From Mya arenaria (Eukaryota; Mollusca; Bivalvia; Myida; Myidae), in the NCBI RefSeq assembly GCF_026914265.1, contig NC_069126.1, positions 41,761,237 through 41,825,236 of the forward strand: DNA of 64,000 bases, read 5' to 3'. Made by a program: the position numbers and the translations under genes. Within the stretch, counting starts at the first letter, position 1; the number at the start of each line of letters is the position of its first letter. Shown here in pieces: positions 1-12,723 of the stretch. The notes beneath the pieces are model-generated. The model had not been told where the DNA came from. It worked only from the letters and a program-made list of their open reading frames with translations, and did no database searches.

Positions 1-1200
1 TTGTATATATATCTGCAAACTTTGATACGCCTTACAATTTCTCGATTACATGCAAAGGTAATACGACACTGAAGGAATCTAGTTTCATACGCTACAAATA
101 TCCTATTGTGAAGCTTTTTGGGCACTAAGTGCACACACAAAGCTTTAAATTTATAAACTGCAACATCGTTATCAATTTGAATTAATCTTCATTGAGTTGG
201 TTAGGGGGAACATATATTATTCTATTTGTAGCTTTATGTGATAAAGCTATTCAAAATCCATGTAAAAAACTATGATATCAGGCTCTAATATCACGAAAAT
301 ACTTAATTAATTTTCAATCTCTATCTCATTTTATTTCTTTGACAGAAAAGCATGACATGATTTAAATCTCTATATACGCCCAAACATAAATCACACTTTT
401 CATGAAAATCCTTGGCTAATTTCACGCCATTGGTCAGAATAAGAAAATAATAACAATCGTCAAAAAATCTGATAACAAATCGTGAAAGGAATTTATGCAC
501 GTTACCACAATCTTCCACATATCATACCGATTATTTGTAACATGTGAAAATGTTGTATTACAACACCAGTTATCATAAATAATTTTATGTTTGGGTGATT
601 TTTGTATTTGACCTCGTACATACGGGCCAGATTTGTTTTTAGATCAGTCGTACTGCAATTTTTTTTTAAAAAATCAGAAAAAAAATCATGACTAATCCGA
701 AAACCTAACTTAAATATTAACTGGTAAAAGGTTACAAAAGGTGGCAGTCACGTTCAAATCTTCCTATTAAGATATTACACTTTCTGTGTTGCCATGTTCT
801 TGTATTCAACTAAATATCATAACATGCAAAACCTTCAGGAACATTTTTGAAAATGTTCATAAAACTATTATTCATCTGATGTTGTATATATGCCCTCATA
901 ACAATGACATATCACATATAGTTTACTATCTTTAAAATCGCATTATTTATGTATAATGTTAATAAACATCATTGATTGATATTCTTAAGAAACGAATTAT
1001 TCCATAAAATAAAACGTTCATTAGGCATAAAAATATGTTGGAAAAAATAGCTGCCATGGGTATTATTTCCCAGATGGCGGTTTTACTGGGCCAGCCCAAA
1101 TCCAACCATTCTGTACATTGGCTTGATCTTATAGCATTTAAGATCTTTCTGTTGTCAAGGGCAACGTTCATTAACTACTATAAGTATAAATGAATAGTGT
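1..1200. other. Decayed upstream flank of a further TRIM-like array unit; no gene
   Basis: No coding sequence is supportable here. Several short stretches resemble the upstream flanks of the TRIM-like genes: the part near 940-1010 resembles 4960-5030 and 20850-20910, and the part near 240-310 resembles 4830-4890 and 10780-10820. This suggests the array continues to the left of the window and that this stretch is the remnant of another unit's 5' flank. The match is patchy, so the boundaries are approximate. Confidence 0.4.
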
Positions 1201-2340
1201 TGCAAATTATCCGCACAGTAGTTATCGCACGGTCAAGCTCCTCTAGCCTGTAACCGTTTCAATATGGGCGTTCATGTTTAAACGAGAGGTAGGAAAACAC
1301 TCATCAATAGCATTGCAATGTATCCGTATGATAGTTACTGCTCGGGTAAGCTCCGTTCCAATATGAGAGTTCATGTGTTAACGAAAACAAAAATCATTTT
1401 GACATTGACTTTTGACCTATCGATCATAAGCGTTCTTTAGTTATTAAGCTGCTTTCACCTCAAGGTCACCGTGACCTTGGTCTTTGATCATAATATCAAA
1501 AAGGGTCATCTAATTGTCATAACCAACTTGCATAACAAGTAAAACAGTCCTGGAGCATACGTTCTATAGTTATTGAGCGCTTTCGCCTCAAGGTCACCGT
1601 GACCTTGGTCTTTGACCTTCTGATCGTAAAATCAAAAAGGGTCATCCAAGTAAAACAGTCCTGGGGCATACGTTCTTTAGTTATTGAGCGAAAACCATTT
1701 TTAGCTTAAAGCTGCACTCGCACAGATGGAACGCTTTTACAACTTCTTTATTTTATTTCTCTTGGAACGAGACTATTCTGCTAAAATCCATGGAAACCAG
1801 AGATATAAGACGGCTGACAACACATTATATCGCAGATTTTTATATTTAATTTCAAAAATTGAAGTTTTAGGCGTTTTTCTTACATTGTTTGTAACGCCTT
1901 TAGCCATAAAACATTAATTTTCGAACGGATATATGAAAATATGCGGTATGATATTTTGTCAGCAGTGAAATATAACTGTTAGATATTTACGCTGAAATTT
2001 GCTCATTCAAAGGCAAAAAAAAAGTTGTCAAAACGGTAAATCTGTGAGGATGCAGCTTTAAGGTCACCGTCACATATCGTTTTTAACATGAGGTTGCCGT
2101 GACCTCGACCTTTGACCTGATGATATAAAAATCAATATGAGGCATCTACTAGTCGTAACAAACCCGCATTACCGGTATAAAGTTCAGGGACCTAAACTAG
2201 TTTCAGTTATAGTGCAGAAACCCTTATCTCACCTCAATGTCACTTTGACCATGACCTTTGACTTACCGATCGCACAATCAATAGGGGTTATTCACTTGTA
2301 ACGCTCAACTCGCAAACCAGTTTTTTCACCTCAAGGTTAC
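1200..2340. repeat. Dispersed repeat with GGTCA palindromes, downstream of TRIM-like copy A
   Basis: The stretch contains degenerate tandem modules of roughly 120 bp that share a phrase about controlling-type half sites: GGTCACCGTGACC occurs at about 1464-1476 and again at 1592-1604, each followed by a TTTGACC half site. More decayed modules lie near 2090-2120, 2240-2270 and 2330. The same segment, in the same order, follows TRIM-like copy D at 17160-17900, so it travelled with the duplicated block. It is interrupted by an inserted element at 1706-2061. Confidence 0.65.
1706..2061. mobile_element. TTAA-flanked MITE (piggyBac-like target), copy 1
   Basis: The ends are inverted repeats beginning AGCTGCACTC on the left and closing GAGGATGCAGCT on the right, bounded by TTAA at 1706-1709 and 2058-2061. 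The homologous duplicated segment at about 17540-17555 carries the uninterrupted site with a single TTAA, which shows directly that this is an insertion with a TTAA duplication. Related copies lie at 39829-40146 and 46539-46879. It has no coding capacity. The TTAA target is typical of piggyBac-type transposases, so that family is the likely mobilising source (inference). Confidence 0.8.
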
Positions 2341-2526
2341 CGTCACTATCTAATTTATATTATTTAAAACTACTTTATTCGATCAAATCTTCAGAATAAA
2401 ATAAACAATAAAAGTATTACTTACTTTAATATTAACAATCAAGCAATTATTGTTTCCAATTAAACTGCTAACAAACAAGCGGAGTGACATTGTTCTAGTA
2501 CACGATACTTTTGTTCGACATTTTAT

Positions 2527-4095
2527 CTATTTGAAAGAGTATACATGTAGATAGTCATGACTGCGACACCCAATAATAAATCTTTCGTTTGGCTCATCCA
2601 CGGCGACACTAACGGGTTTATCGATGTTCGAGATAACCACACGGTTACGTCTGTAATTTTTAGATGAAGTCTGATGAACGTTGTTGGAATCTTCACCGCA
2701 AACATAGATATTCCCTTCGCTGTGTTTCGCGACACCTTTTGCTTATTTTAGAACGTTATTATTATGCGATTTGTAATACCATTTACGATTTAGGAGCTTA
2801 CTATCCTGTGTATTGACTGTATAGCAAGTAACCCGTGTGTTTTCCAAAAAAAACCTGATGACTCATCGAAAACAGAGATTTGCTTTGCATCTTCTACATA
2901 GGTAAAACTATCATCGTCGGAATCGGACGAAATTGTGGCATCTATGGAACTTCCTTTTCGGATTTTATGTGTTTATCATAAACTGCCGTACTGTCAAAAT
3001 TCTCATTGGTCGCAAACAAAATCATAAGTCGGGAGACAAAAACAGTCAGACTTATTGGTCGGAGTCGGGTTGAAAATACCATTAAACCCCCTATCGAGGT
3101 TTTGTTAATGATATGTTTGGTGACTTTCTTCAGGTCTGAATAGCAAACATAAGCATACTCTCCATCAAAAGTCATATCAATCGGCTTTCCTTGTAGCGAT
3201 TGTTTGGAAATTAAATCGAATTTATCGCTGAAAAGTTTGAGTTTTCTGTTGCCAAAATCAGCTAACAGAAAAAATGTTTCACGTTAATGAGCGCGATATT
3301 CTGCTGACGCTTACATTCCAGTGATTGCAGTTTCTCTTTAAGATCAGCGCGTGCATTTTTGGTTTGTCGCAGAGCAACTGCTATTTGTCGTTTAGTTCCG
3401 TGTTTCATAAGTGTTACTATCTATTTGTTTATTGTTATTTAAGTCTCGATCTCTTGACAGTCATCAATCGATTCCTTTCACTGCGTTGTCTCTGAGAGCG
3501 AAAATTTGCTTAATTGTGTCTCAATGTCTTTTCTCAAGCCGGTTATATGATCCTTCCATTTGGCATCAAGGCTTTGAATGTTGGTTTTCACCTCCTCTTC
3601 GTGCTCAATTCTTCCGTAGCTCTTCTTGTTGTGCTTTTAATACATGTATTCTTTCTTGTAGCGCAGCCATAAGGTTAACATCTGAATCCGCAGAAATAAC
3701 ATCTCCTAAATCATGGACATTTTCCCTTTCCGATGGCTCTCCGTGAGACAGAAAACGCAGACTAAGGCTTCATAGTCTTCGCATGCGTATGCAATGTCAT
3801 TATCAGGATGAATTTTGCAGGTCAATAGTTGCTTTATTGTCTTAACGGCGTTATGTCCGTGGGAATATCATCATTCTTTAATAGCGAGTGAGTTCTTGTT
3901 ACATTGTTTCTTTTGTGTTCGCGACAACAGGTCTGACACAAATATTCGGAACATATCACACAGAATCCTTCAAATGATTCATCATGCTGGCATGGTTCAC
4001 AAAAGACTGGTCCTGTCTTCCCATGACAATTTTTTTTCGTTATTTTCCATTGACGTTTCCTGGCATTGAACATTTTCTTTACGGTTCTCGGTCAT
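2527..4095 (-). pseudogene. TRIM-like copy A, decayed (B-box/coiled-coil/propeller)
   Basis: This is a broken paralogue of the intact gene at 18071-19960. The ATG at 4093-4095 sits where the intact genes start, and the terminal HVYSFK-stop is preserved at the low end. The B-box 1 pattern (CEPC, CVIC, CQTC, then H) is readable near 3920-4030, and B-box 2 follows. The frame is lost early after the NEKK codons by an extra A in an A-run, and again just before B-box 2. There is a deletion of about 300 bp near 3265-3275, which removes the linker between coiled coil and propeller, including the DKSIQT motif. The propeller half is open only in pieces. Both flanks match copy D, so it is the duplicate of D that decayed. 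Expression as a full protein is not possible. Confidence 0.8.
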
Positions 4096-7000
4096 TCTCA
4101 TAGCTCATTGTCAAATTATATACTAAATGATAGTATATTTTCGCTATTTAAATGAAAATCGGTACGAAACAGATAGTCAAATGCTATAAAAATAACTTAA
4201 GTCCGTGTGAACATATATATTCGCCCACAATATTTTATAAAGTGAGACAGAACAACTTTATCTAGTGTCATATTTCATATTTAAGCCTTTGTTGTTGTTA
4301 TCAGAAGCCTATACATGCCGATACGTTTGTAAGAACGCGCATAGATTTAATCGTCCGGCTAGCAAAGTGTTAACTTCCTCATGCCTTCACTTGTATACAA
4401 TGCAAGAGTTATAACCTCAAAAAAATTTCATTCATCTATGTACCCATTTAAAAAGAATATTCAATCACTTTACTGATTTACAATTATAATTAGAAAAAAA
4501 ACAGTTTTATTACAATTGGATTTAAGAGATGTTTGTTTGAGAACTAAATAGATCGTAATGATAACTGCAAACTGCATTTGTTTAAGACCTGTTATTAGGC
4601 CTCGTAAACAAACTGATATAAATTGAAACGGAAGAAACTTTGTCTCATTTTTATGTTCATACTTGTGACAAAATACATCCTATTGAAAAACATTTTGGGC
4701 AAAAGAAATGCAAATGGAAGACCTTAAATTCGTTGCCTGAAACATCTCTAATTAATTGAATAAAGCTTGATTAAGTTGGTTAAAACAGATTTGATTTTAT
4801 TTGTTAATTTGTGTTACAAAGCAATAAACATACATGTACACACAAAATTATAAGTTCAGGGACCAATATCACGAAAATCATTAAGTTGACCCTCGGATCT
4901 TCGAAGGAACAACAAGACATGACTTAAATCATATACACTTTCTCTCTTTTTTTAAAAATAGCATTATGTTGTATTTTAATTAGCATCATTGATCAAAATC
5001 ATCAATTAAGAAACGTACTATTCCAATGCAAACAAAATATACTTACAGTAATAACTCGAGTAAATATTTGCACTGGAACTATTTTTCTTTATGATATTGA
5101 CCGAATATGTTTCCATCAATATAACCGAAGAGAACAAGTAAAAATTGTACGATATTGTGGCATTGTACACTTTTATGAGATCAAACTTGTTTAAAAGATT
5201 GTGATTAAGTTATGACGTAAGAAGTGTTGTGATATTTGAACCCGAAATCACTGACAACGTCAAATAATTTAAAATATACCTACTTAGTTTCAATGATTGT
5301 AATGTAAATACTTTACAACACAACATTTCTCGGGTCCGTTTTTCACAAAACCAATGCCAATAATATAGTGTATGCAAAGCGATTGTTTCATGATTTTAAC
5401 TTTACATTGTCGGTAACCTTTTCCCAGCTCTTCCTGTATGTATATCACTCGAAGGTCTTTCCTGGCCAGTCAAACTCCCGTCTGTTGGGAATCATACGCA
5501 GTCTAAAGATCCGTATATGCCTCTCACCCTTATTTCCGGTTCGGCAACACATTGACATGTTTATTATTGAAGGAACACGGAAAATAATTTATAAAGGGTA
5601 AGACTGTTTTATATGTAAATTGATCGATGTCCCCTAGATTTGCTTGATATTTGTTTCAATAAGGAAGGTGTTAAACATACATATCCCTAGACTTTGTGAA
5701 CAATGACCAAGAACTGTTCTTGTTTGAGTATGGTCAAAAGCGTTTGAAATAAAATTATGACACTTTGTAGGTGCAATGTTCTTTTAATAATGACTTGTGC
5801 ACCTGCCATTTAGTTTTCGATTTCATTATGCAGGAAATGGTTTAATAGACTCAAGATCTGGCTGTTGTCTGCCAAGGCAACTTTCAATAAGTTCGATTTG
5901 TCATTTTAGCTTTACATTGTCGGTTACAGTTTTCAAGCTGTTACTGTGTAATCAATAGCTGTTGCTATCAAAGGCTCGCATAGAAATCTTTTGGGAAGAA
6001 AATGCGGCTAATCATATTTCTTTTGTATCCAGAAATTTAAGATATGTTTATATGGCTAACATACTTTAGTACTGGTTTGCATCAAACAGGCAATTTAAAA
6101 CAGTCAACATATACAAAAATAATTCTTACGAAGTCGAACTCAGTTTTAGGCAATGCTTAACAGTCTAAAACATTTTATAAACGTTCAGGCAGCAAATAAT
6201 ATAAAAAAATGTTTTAGGGTTTCAGTGATAAGTAAACGTTTTTTGTAGTCGTTTTATAATGTTAACATATGTAACATTCAACCATTTTCGTTTTTGATTA
6301 TTCTGTATAGTCTCCTATAACTCTTATCTGAGTGGATATGTGTGTTATTATTGTAATGAACTGTATATTTGATGTATATTGATGAGACGTAAATGAACTA
6401 TAAAGTATAGTTAAAAGAAATAGCGTTCAAATAAGGGAGTTAAGATTAAACGAAAAACAAGGAAAAGCTCTCTAACAGCGTTATAATGTATCCGTATGAT
6501 CGTTATTGCATGTATTAACTCCTCCTTTTTTGCCATTCCAATACGGGAGTTATTGTGTTTGAGACATGGTACTATAGTTTAAATCGTATCTTACCCGATA
6601 CCTCGTTCAAGTAAAACAACAACATTAAATGTGTGGAATGAATGATGATGATGATCTCGGTTTGATGCAGTTAGATGGATGGATGGATGGAAGGATGGTA
6701 AACGTGAATGCATATACTTTGAATATAAACACACTTGATAATGTACTTATTGGTCTTCTACTATATAAAGAGGGTGAGGAAGTCCAAAAAGTGTTTCAAA
6801 ATTGGATTATCATTTAGTTGTAATGTAAAATATTTGTTAGAGTAAAACAGTGTAATTATACGTCTGGGTGTAAAAATAAGGAGTTGAGCAGATTAAAAAG
6901 GACTTTTTAATCTGTGATTTGTTAATATTCCGTAAGTATTAAACGGATAAAAATATTTCTTGAAAATGAAGATGTTTCGTTTCAAAATATTTCAGCTTCT

Positions 7001-8241
7001 CCAATTAATACTGTTGTAAGGTTCTTGGTGACAAAAGTCATAAGACTCAATTTACAATATGTTGGGAGTCGTTCCATTGTTTTGCCTTGTAAAGTTACAA
7101 AGACAATTTCCATACTGGTTGAGTTATATATCCCAATCAGATGATTAATACCAATCACCTGTCAACTATTAGAGTTAATGTGTTTAAAAAGAAAGGAAAA
7201 CACTTTCCGATACTCTTATTTAATATTCAATTTGACATTGAAGTGATAGAGCTATTACTGTTCTAATACATCCTAAAACAAATATACATCTGTCACATCA
7301 ACATCGCCCATGCATACTTATAAAATCTTATTATTAATATAATTGAAAACAGAGTAAACCCCAGAAGCAAAAAAGTCGACGTAGGTCTTGTTATAGATCA
7401 GAGGGCCTAGTCAAAAAAACGCAGCCATTAGATACAACCATAACGTGCAATCTGATGAATAAAGCCGAAAAAAGAGTACCAACTTCTTATAGGGAATCGC
7501 TCATGTTTTTTCAACTGCATTTTTTACGTGTTTTTTTTTTAATTCACTCCAAAATAAAGTGTGGCAAATCATTATGAGTGTCAAAACCAAGATTCTGACA
7601 GCTGAAACCGTGCAACAACTGTATTCGCTCAAATATTCTATTTGAAGTGATCATCATTATAGATATTTAGTCAGTTTTCTGTACATTTCTTAACTATACC
7701 GGCGCAGGTTCGTTCACCACTTCAACCAGTATTTAAATCAATTGTATTTTCTCTGTAATTCTGTTATCAATGAGAAAAGTAATTAAGTGTTTTCTGATGG
7801 ATTACCTTGAAACATAATCGTTGGTACAAGCATATGTTTGAGTTCCTTCAAAAGTACGATACAATCATACAAAAGCAAAACCTACACTGCTTGCTTGAGT
7901 TAATTCAATATTTAAATCTTAGCGTTGATATAGTAGAATAATGAATGAAACATTTGTATGCCTACACTAGATTTCTATCTTATTACTTCAACAATGATAG
8001 TTTAAATCACAATATAGGACATCGAGCTTATCAAGCTCGACTCCATAAACAAATAAATACTTTTGCATTCCAAGCAAAGGTAAACACTTCATATAGGAAT
8101 AATTTCGAGAAATTTATAAGCAAATAGCAGGATGAGACTCCTTATATTATGTACATATAGATGAAATCGATTAACAGTTGACGGATACCCCAAAACAGCG
8201 TAACCAAAGCAAATAGTGTAAGATCTTGCATACAATGAGTT
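4096..8241. other. Intergenic flank shared with 19961-24425; no gene
   Basis: This stretch is collinear with the flank between copies D and E, with indels on both sides: a segment at about 5060-5210 and another near 6900-7000 are missing from the second block, while a long GGAT-type repeat is expanded there. A short patch of the same ATGG repeat lies near 6675-6700. No open frame has recognisable content. The part nearest the ATG of copy A is conserved with other copies and may hold the 5' UTR and promoter. Confidence 0.6.
7630..7800 (+). repeat. tRNA-derived SINE remnant, 5' part lost
   Basis: A B-box-like GGTTCGTTCACC phrase near 7705-7720 is followed by the same tail (TTCTGTTATCAATGAG) that follows the tRNA-like heads at 15376-15443 and 23814-23885. 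The A-box half and several hundred bases in front of it are missing here compared with the other two copies. It is non-coding. Confidence 0.45.
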
Positions 8242-10128
8242 CTACTTGAAGGAGAATACATGCAGGTAGTTAGCAGCGCGACACCCGATGATGAGTCTAT
8301 CTTTCTGTTCGTCCAAAGCGACACACATGGGGCGATTGATATTATGGACAACCAGACGGTTGACTTTGTATTTCGTAGATATTTGATGAACGTTGTTGGA
8401 ATCTTCACCGCAAATATATATATTTCCTTCACTGTCTTTTGCGAATCCTTTCGCTTTTTTGAGAACGTTTTCTTTATTCGATTCTTTATACCATTCACGA
8501 TCTTGAAGTTTACTTTCCTGAGAATCAACCGTGTAGCAGGTTACTCGTGTATTTTCTGAGAAAACAATTGACAAGCCATCGAATACAGAAACCTGCTTTG
8601 CCGCTCTCACATGCTTGAATCTTTCATTATCGGTATTATATGAGATGGTAGCAGCTATTGCATTTCCTCGTCGGATTTCAATATGTACATCATCTACTGC
8701 CGTACTGTCAAAACTCTCTTTGGTCGCAAACAAAATCATCAGTCGAGAGTCAAACACAGACAGACTTATTGGCTGGAGCCGAGTTGGAAATCCTATTGGA
8801 ACACCTATCGAAGAATTGTGTATGGGATGTTTGGTTACTTTCTTCAGGTCTGAATAACACACATACGCATATTCTCCATCGAAACTCATATCGACCGGCT
8901 GTCCAGGTAGCGATTGTTCGCACATGAGGTCGAATTTACGGCTAAAGAGTTTTAACTTACGGTTGCCAAAATCAGCCAACAGAACTCCATGTTGAGATAG
9001 CTTAACCCCCAAAATTGTGCAAGTACTCGTGTCTGTTTCTGTTTTGATTTTAAATAAACTGATGATTTGTCCGGTTTCTCTCTCTGAGAACGGTCTGGAT
9101 GACCTTTGTTCTCCATCAGATTTTGAGTAAGAAGAATTAGTCTGTATGGATCTATCAATTTTCACCGTAGGTTTGTTTTTCAAATCCACATTGTCATTCA
9201 CTTCATCGCTTGTGTGTTCCAAGATGTCAGTATTGCTGTTTTCCTTCTCTTCTGAAGATAACTCGGCGATCGTTGTTAGCAAATCAAGTTGTTTGACATT
9301 TATGAGCGCGATATTTCGTCGACGCTGACATTTCAGTGGAAGCAGTTTCTCTTTAAGATTAGCGCGCGAATCGTTTGTTCGTCTCAGAACAACAGCTATT
9401 TGTCGCTTGGTTCCGTGTATCATAAGTGTTTCTATCAATGTCTTGTTTCTTTGTATTTCAATCTCGATTTCGTGGCAGTCATCAATATATTCTTTCAATT
9501 GCATTGTCTCGGAGAGCGACATTTCGGTTAATTGTGCTTGAAGGTCATTTCCTAAGCGGGTTATATGATCCTTCCATTTGGCTACCAGGCATTGAACATC
9601 AATTTTATTTTTTTCTTGTTCTATCACGATCGTGTTGCGTTGTTCTTCCTTTTGTGCTTTTAACGCATGCATTCTGTCTTGAAGTTCTGCCATAATGTTT
9701 ATATCCGAATCGACAGAAACAACAACTCCTAGATCATGGACATTTTCGCATTTCCGATGGCTCTCAGTTAGACAGAAAACGCAAACCAAGGCTTCATGGT
9801 CCCCGCATTCGTATGCGATGTCATTGTCGGGATGAATATCGCAGGTCGATAGTTACTTAATTGTCTTAAACGGCGATATGTCTGGAGGAATATCATCATT
9901 CTTTAACAGCGAGTGTTCTCGTGTTACCTTGTTTCTTTTGTGATCACGGCAACAGGTCTGACACAAATACTCGGAACATGCCACACAAAATCCCGTTGCC
10001 TCTTCAAACGAATCATCATACTGGCATGCTTCACAGAAGATTGGTCCTTTCTTCCCATAACATTCATTTTCGTTCTTTTCCGCTGACGTTTCCTGGCACT
10101 GAACATTTTCCTGACGGTGCGTTGCCAT
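8242..10128 (-). pseudogene. TRIM-like copy B, full length with one in-frame stop
   Basis: This is the paralogue and duplication partner of the intact gene at 24426-26312. From the ATG at 10126-10128 the frame runs 628 codons to the TAG at 8242-8244, with a single interruption: a TAA at 9853-9855, where the intact copies have CAA (Gln) between B-box 1 and B-box 2. Both B-boxes, the coiled coil (about residues 150-290), the linker motif DRSIQT (residues 325-330, at 9139-9156) and the C-terminal propeller with the NIYICGEDSNNVHQ signature are otherwise intact. It could be a recent pseudogene, a segregating null allele, or a read-through gene. A translation restart after the stop would give a B-box-2/coiled-coil/propeller protein, but the next in-frame ATG is well downstream. 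Confidence 0.78.
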
Positions 10129-11570
10129 TTTCACAGATCATTATTTTCAAGTTATACACTAAATAATAATGTATCCACAAACAAGAACGCTATTGAAGTG
10201 AAACTCTGTTCGAAATATAGGCAAATGCGATAAAAGATTACTGAAGTCCTTGTCAAAATATATATTTGCTGACAATATTTCTACACTTAATCCGAATACG
10301 TCAGATCATACCGCAAAACAGTTCGTGTTTTAAATCAGCCTTTTCAAGTGTCATTTCATGCTTTTATCGTTGTTATCGGAAATCCAATACATGCCGATAC
10401 GCTTGTAGGAGAAGAGTTGTAATCTTAAAGAACTATTCATTCAGCTATGTACCCATTAAATAACTAGAGCGTAGATAATTGCAAACTTAATTTGCTTAAG
10501 GTCTGTGTAATATGTTATAAGGCCTCGTGAGGTTTTGCTAACATACTGATATAATTTAACATGGAAGGAAGTTTGGTTCGTTTTTTAAATTTATAGTTGT
10601 GACAAAAACATTATATTGAGAAACATTTTGGGCACAAAAATGCAAACGAAAAACCTGATTTTTATACACTAAACCATCAATAAGTAATTGAATTAAGCTT
10701 GAGGCGTGTTAGCTGAAAATGATATTCTTTTGTTGGTTACTATGTGTGATAAAGCGATAAACATTCATGTGCACACAAACATATAAGTTCAGGCCTCAAT
10801 TTCACGAGAATACTTTAGTTGACTCTCAATACATCTCAGGTCTCCGACAGAACAACATATCAGGAATTAAAATCACATACATTTTCTCTTTTTTAATTAG
10901 CCTTATGTATGTTGTATGTTGATAAGTATCATTGATCAAGAGTACTTGTGAATTTCAGCAAACAAAATATACTTAAGAAATAACTCGAGTACAATATTTG
11001 CACTGAACCTTTTTTTCTTCAAAATATTGACCAAAATGTTTCCATCAATATAACCCAAGAGAACAAGTAAAAACATGTACGATGTTGTGTCATTTTATTC
11101 TTTTATAAGATAAAACTTGTTTGAAAGATTGCGCTCATGTTATGACTTAAGTATTGTTGTGGTATTGAGACCAGAAATCACTGACAACTTGTTATAATTA
11201 AAAATATACCTACGTATTTTAATTAGTCTGATGCAAATACTTTTCAAAACAACATTTCTCGGGTCCGTTTTTCACAAAGCCTATGCCAATAATATAGTGT
11301 AAGGCTTTTTTAGGCGTACATTGTCTGTAGCAAAATTGTTTTACTGGGCCTGTCAAACACCCGTCTGTTGGAAATCGTACGCTGTCTTAAGATCCTTATA
11401 CGCCCGTCACCCTCATTCCCGGTTCGGCAACACATTGATATGTGCATTACTTAATGAAAACGAAACAGAATTTGAAAAATGGTACGAACGTTTTACATGT
11501 AAATTGATCAGTGTCCTTTAGATTTGCTTAATATTTGTTTCAATTAGGAATGTGTTAAATAGAGGATCAC

Positions 11571-11701
11571 AAATTGAGTGTTTATTTTGTATCGAATTTA
11601 TTAAACGAGTTCATTTAAAAGCGATAAAAACGAGGCTCGGCCGAGAATTTATCGCTTTAAATGACGAGTTTAATAAACTTCATACAAAATAACACGAATT
11701 T
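11571..11701. repeat. Near-perfect palindrome (hairpin element)
   Basis: Two arms of about 60-70 bp meet at CTCGGCCGAG (centre 11640/11641). The arms pair almost throughout, with a few single-base slips. There is essentially no loop. It resembles a short fold-back element rather than a terminator. A terminator is not expected in this setting. Confidence 0.75.
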
Positions 11702-12248
11702 AAGATTCTATTAAAACATAACTCATTTACGATCGAAATCTAGGTCAGAGTTGCTTCAATACACTTTTCTTGTCATAGTCCGAAGTATTTACATTGTGTG
11801 TTTTCAGTATGCTTCATCCGCAGGAAAGAAAATAAGCCGACATAAAAAAGAATTAACAATAAAAAACATAAATCATGTCTCAATTATCGACCGATAATCA
11901 AATGATTTACTTAAAACAACAAAAATGCATATTTCAAACCATTTAAATCAAGCAAATCAATAAAAGAATCAATGTCATAACTGCGTGACATCATACGTAA
12001 TCACGCGAGTGTGTAGATGTCATTTGGCGGTTGAAGTTTAAAAAGAACAAAAGTCAGCGTCACAATCGCTTTCAATAGTGCGAATTCGCATTGTAGCTGG
12101 TCGATTTCAGCATGAATTTTGATGGATGTGCACAAGGACACAATTGGAACACCATAAATGTTGTAAAATCCACCAGAAAAGTGGGATTTGATGTGGAATC
12201 AGTGACTGTGTCAGTGTGTGAACTTGAGCATTGCTGGCGAACTACCTA

Positions 12249-12723
12249 CAGTGTGTGTATACCACGTGATAAATTACGTCATATAGGCTACGTCGGAAGG
12301 CAACATTTTGCTTAAAATGATTATTTAAAACAAAGATAACTTTTGTTATACAACAACAAATTTAAAGCAAACAAAAGGCAGTCTATGCCGCTTGAAGAGC
12401 TCCTCCTTCGTTTTATTACCGGAGTTTGATAAGGTGATTAGTTTCATCAGACACTTCGACTTACCTGATTCCAAAATAATGTTTTGATAGTGCTCCGTCA
12501 GATTGCCGTATTGTGAAAAAGGTTTGTCGAAGTGTTTAAAGAAACAAAACTCTCAATCAAACTCTGGTAAATTGCCGAAGGCGGGGCTCCGTTAGCGGCG
12601 TAGACTACGCTATGTATCGTTTAAATGAGTGAAGTAATCTTTGTTTAAAGTCTTCATTCGAAGCAAGATATTGTCTTCCGACGTACCATTTATGACACAA
12701 TTTATCACGTGGTAAACACACTG
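12249..12723. mobile_element. Long-TIR fold-back MITE, copy 1
   Basis: The element begins CAGTGTGTGTATACCACG and ends with the inverted counterpart. Inverted pairing extends over most of the element, so it folds back around a central CAGATTGCCG-like loop. Flanks repeat as TACCTA on both sides, consistent with a 5-6 bp target duplication. It is the same family as 13251-13736, 53921-54372 and the truncated 58727-59062. It has no open frame for a transposase. Confidence 0.78.

Noticed and set aside
3411-3746. 111-codon plus-strand frame
   Set aside because: It lies antisense to the decayed coiled-coil region of copy A and has no independent support.
8260-9695. Plus-strand frames opposite TRIM-like copy B, and similar ones opposite copies C, D and E
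   Set aside because: They are shadows of the conserved minus-strand genes and recur only because the paralogues are similar.
12112-12315. 67-codon small gene
   Set aside because: Its second half is the end of a MITE, and no domain is recognisable in the first half.
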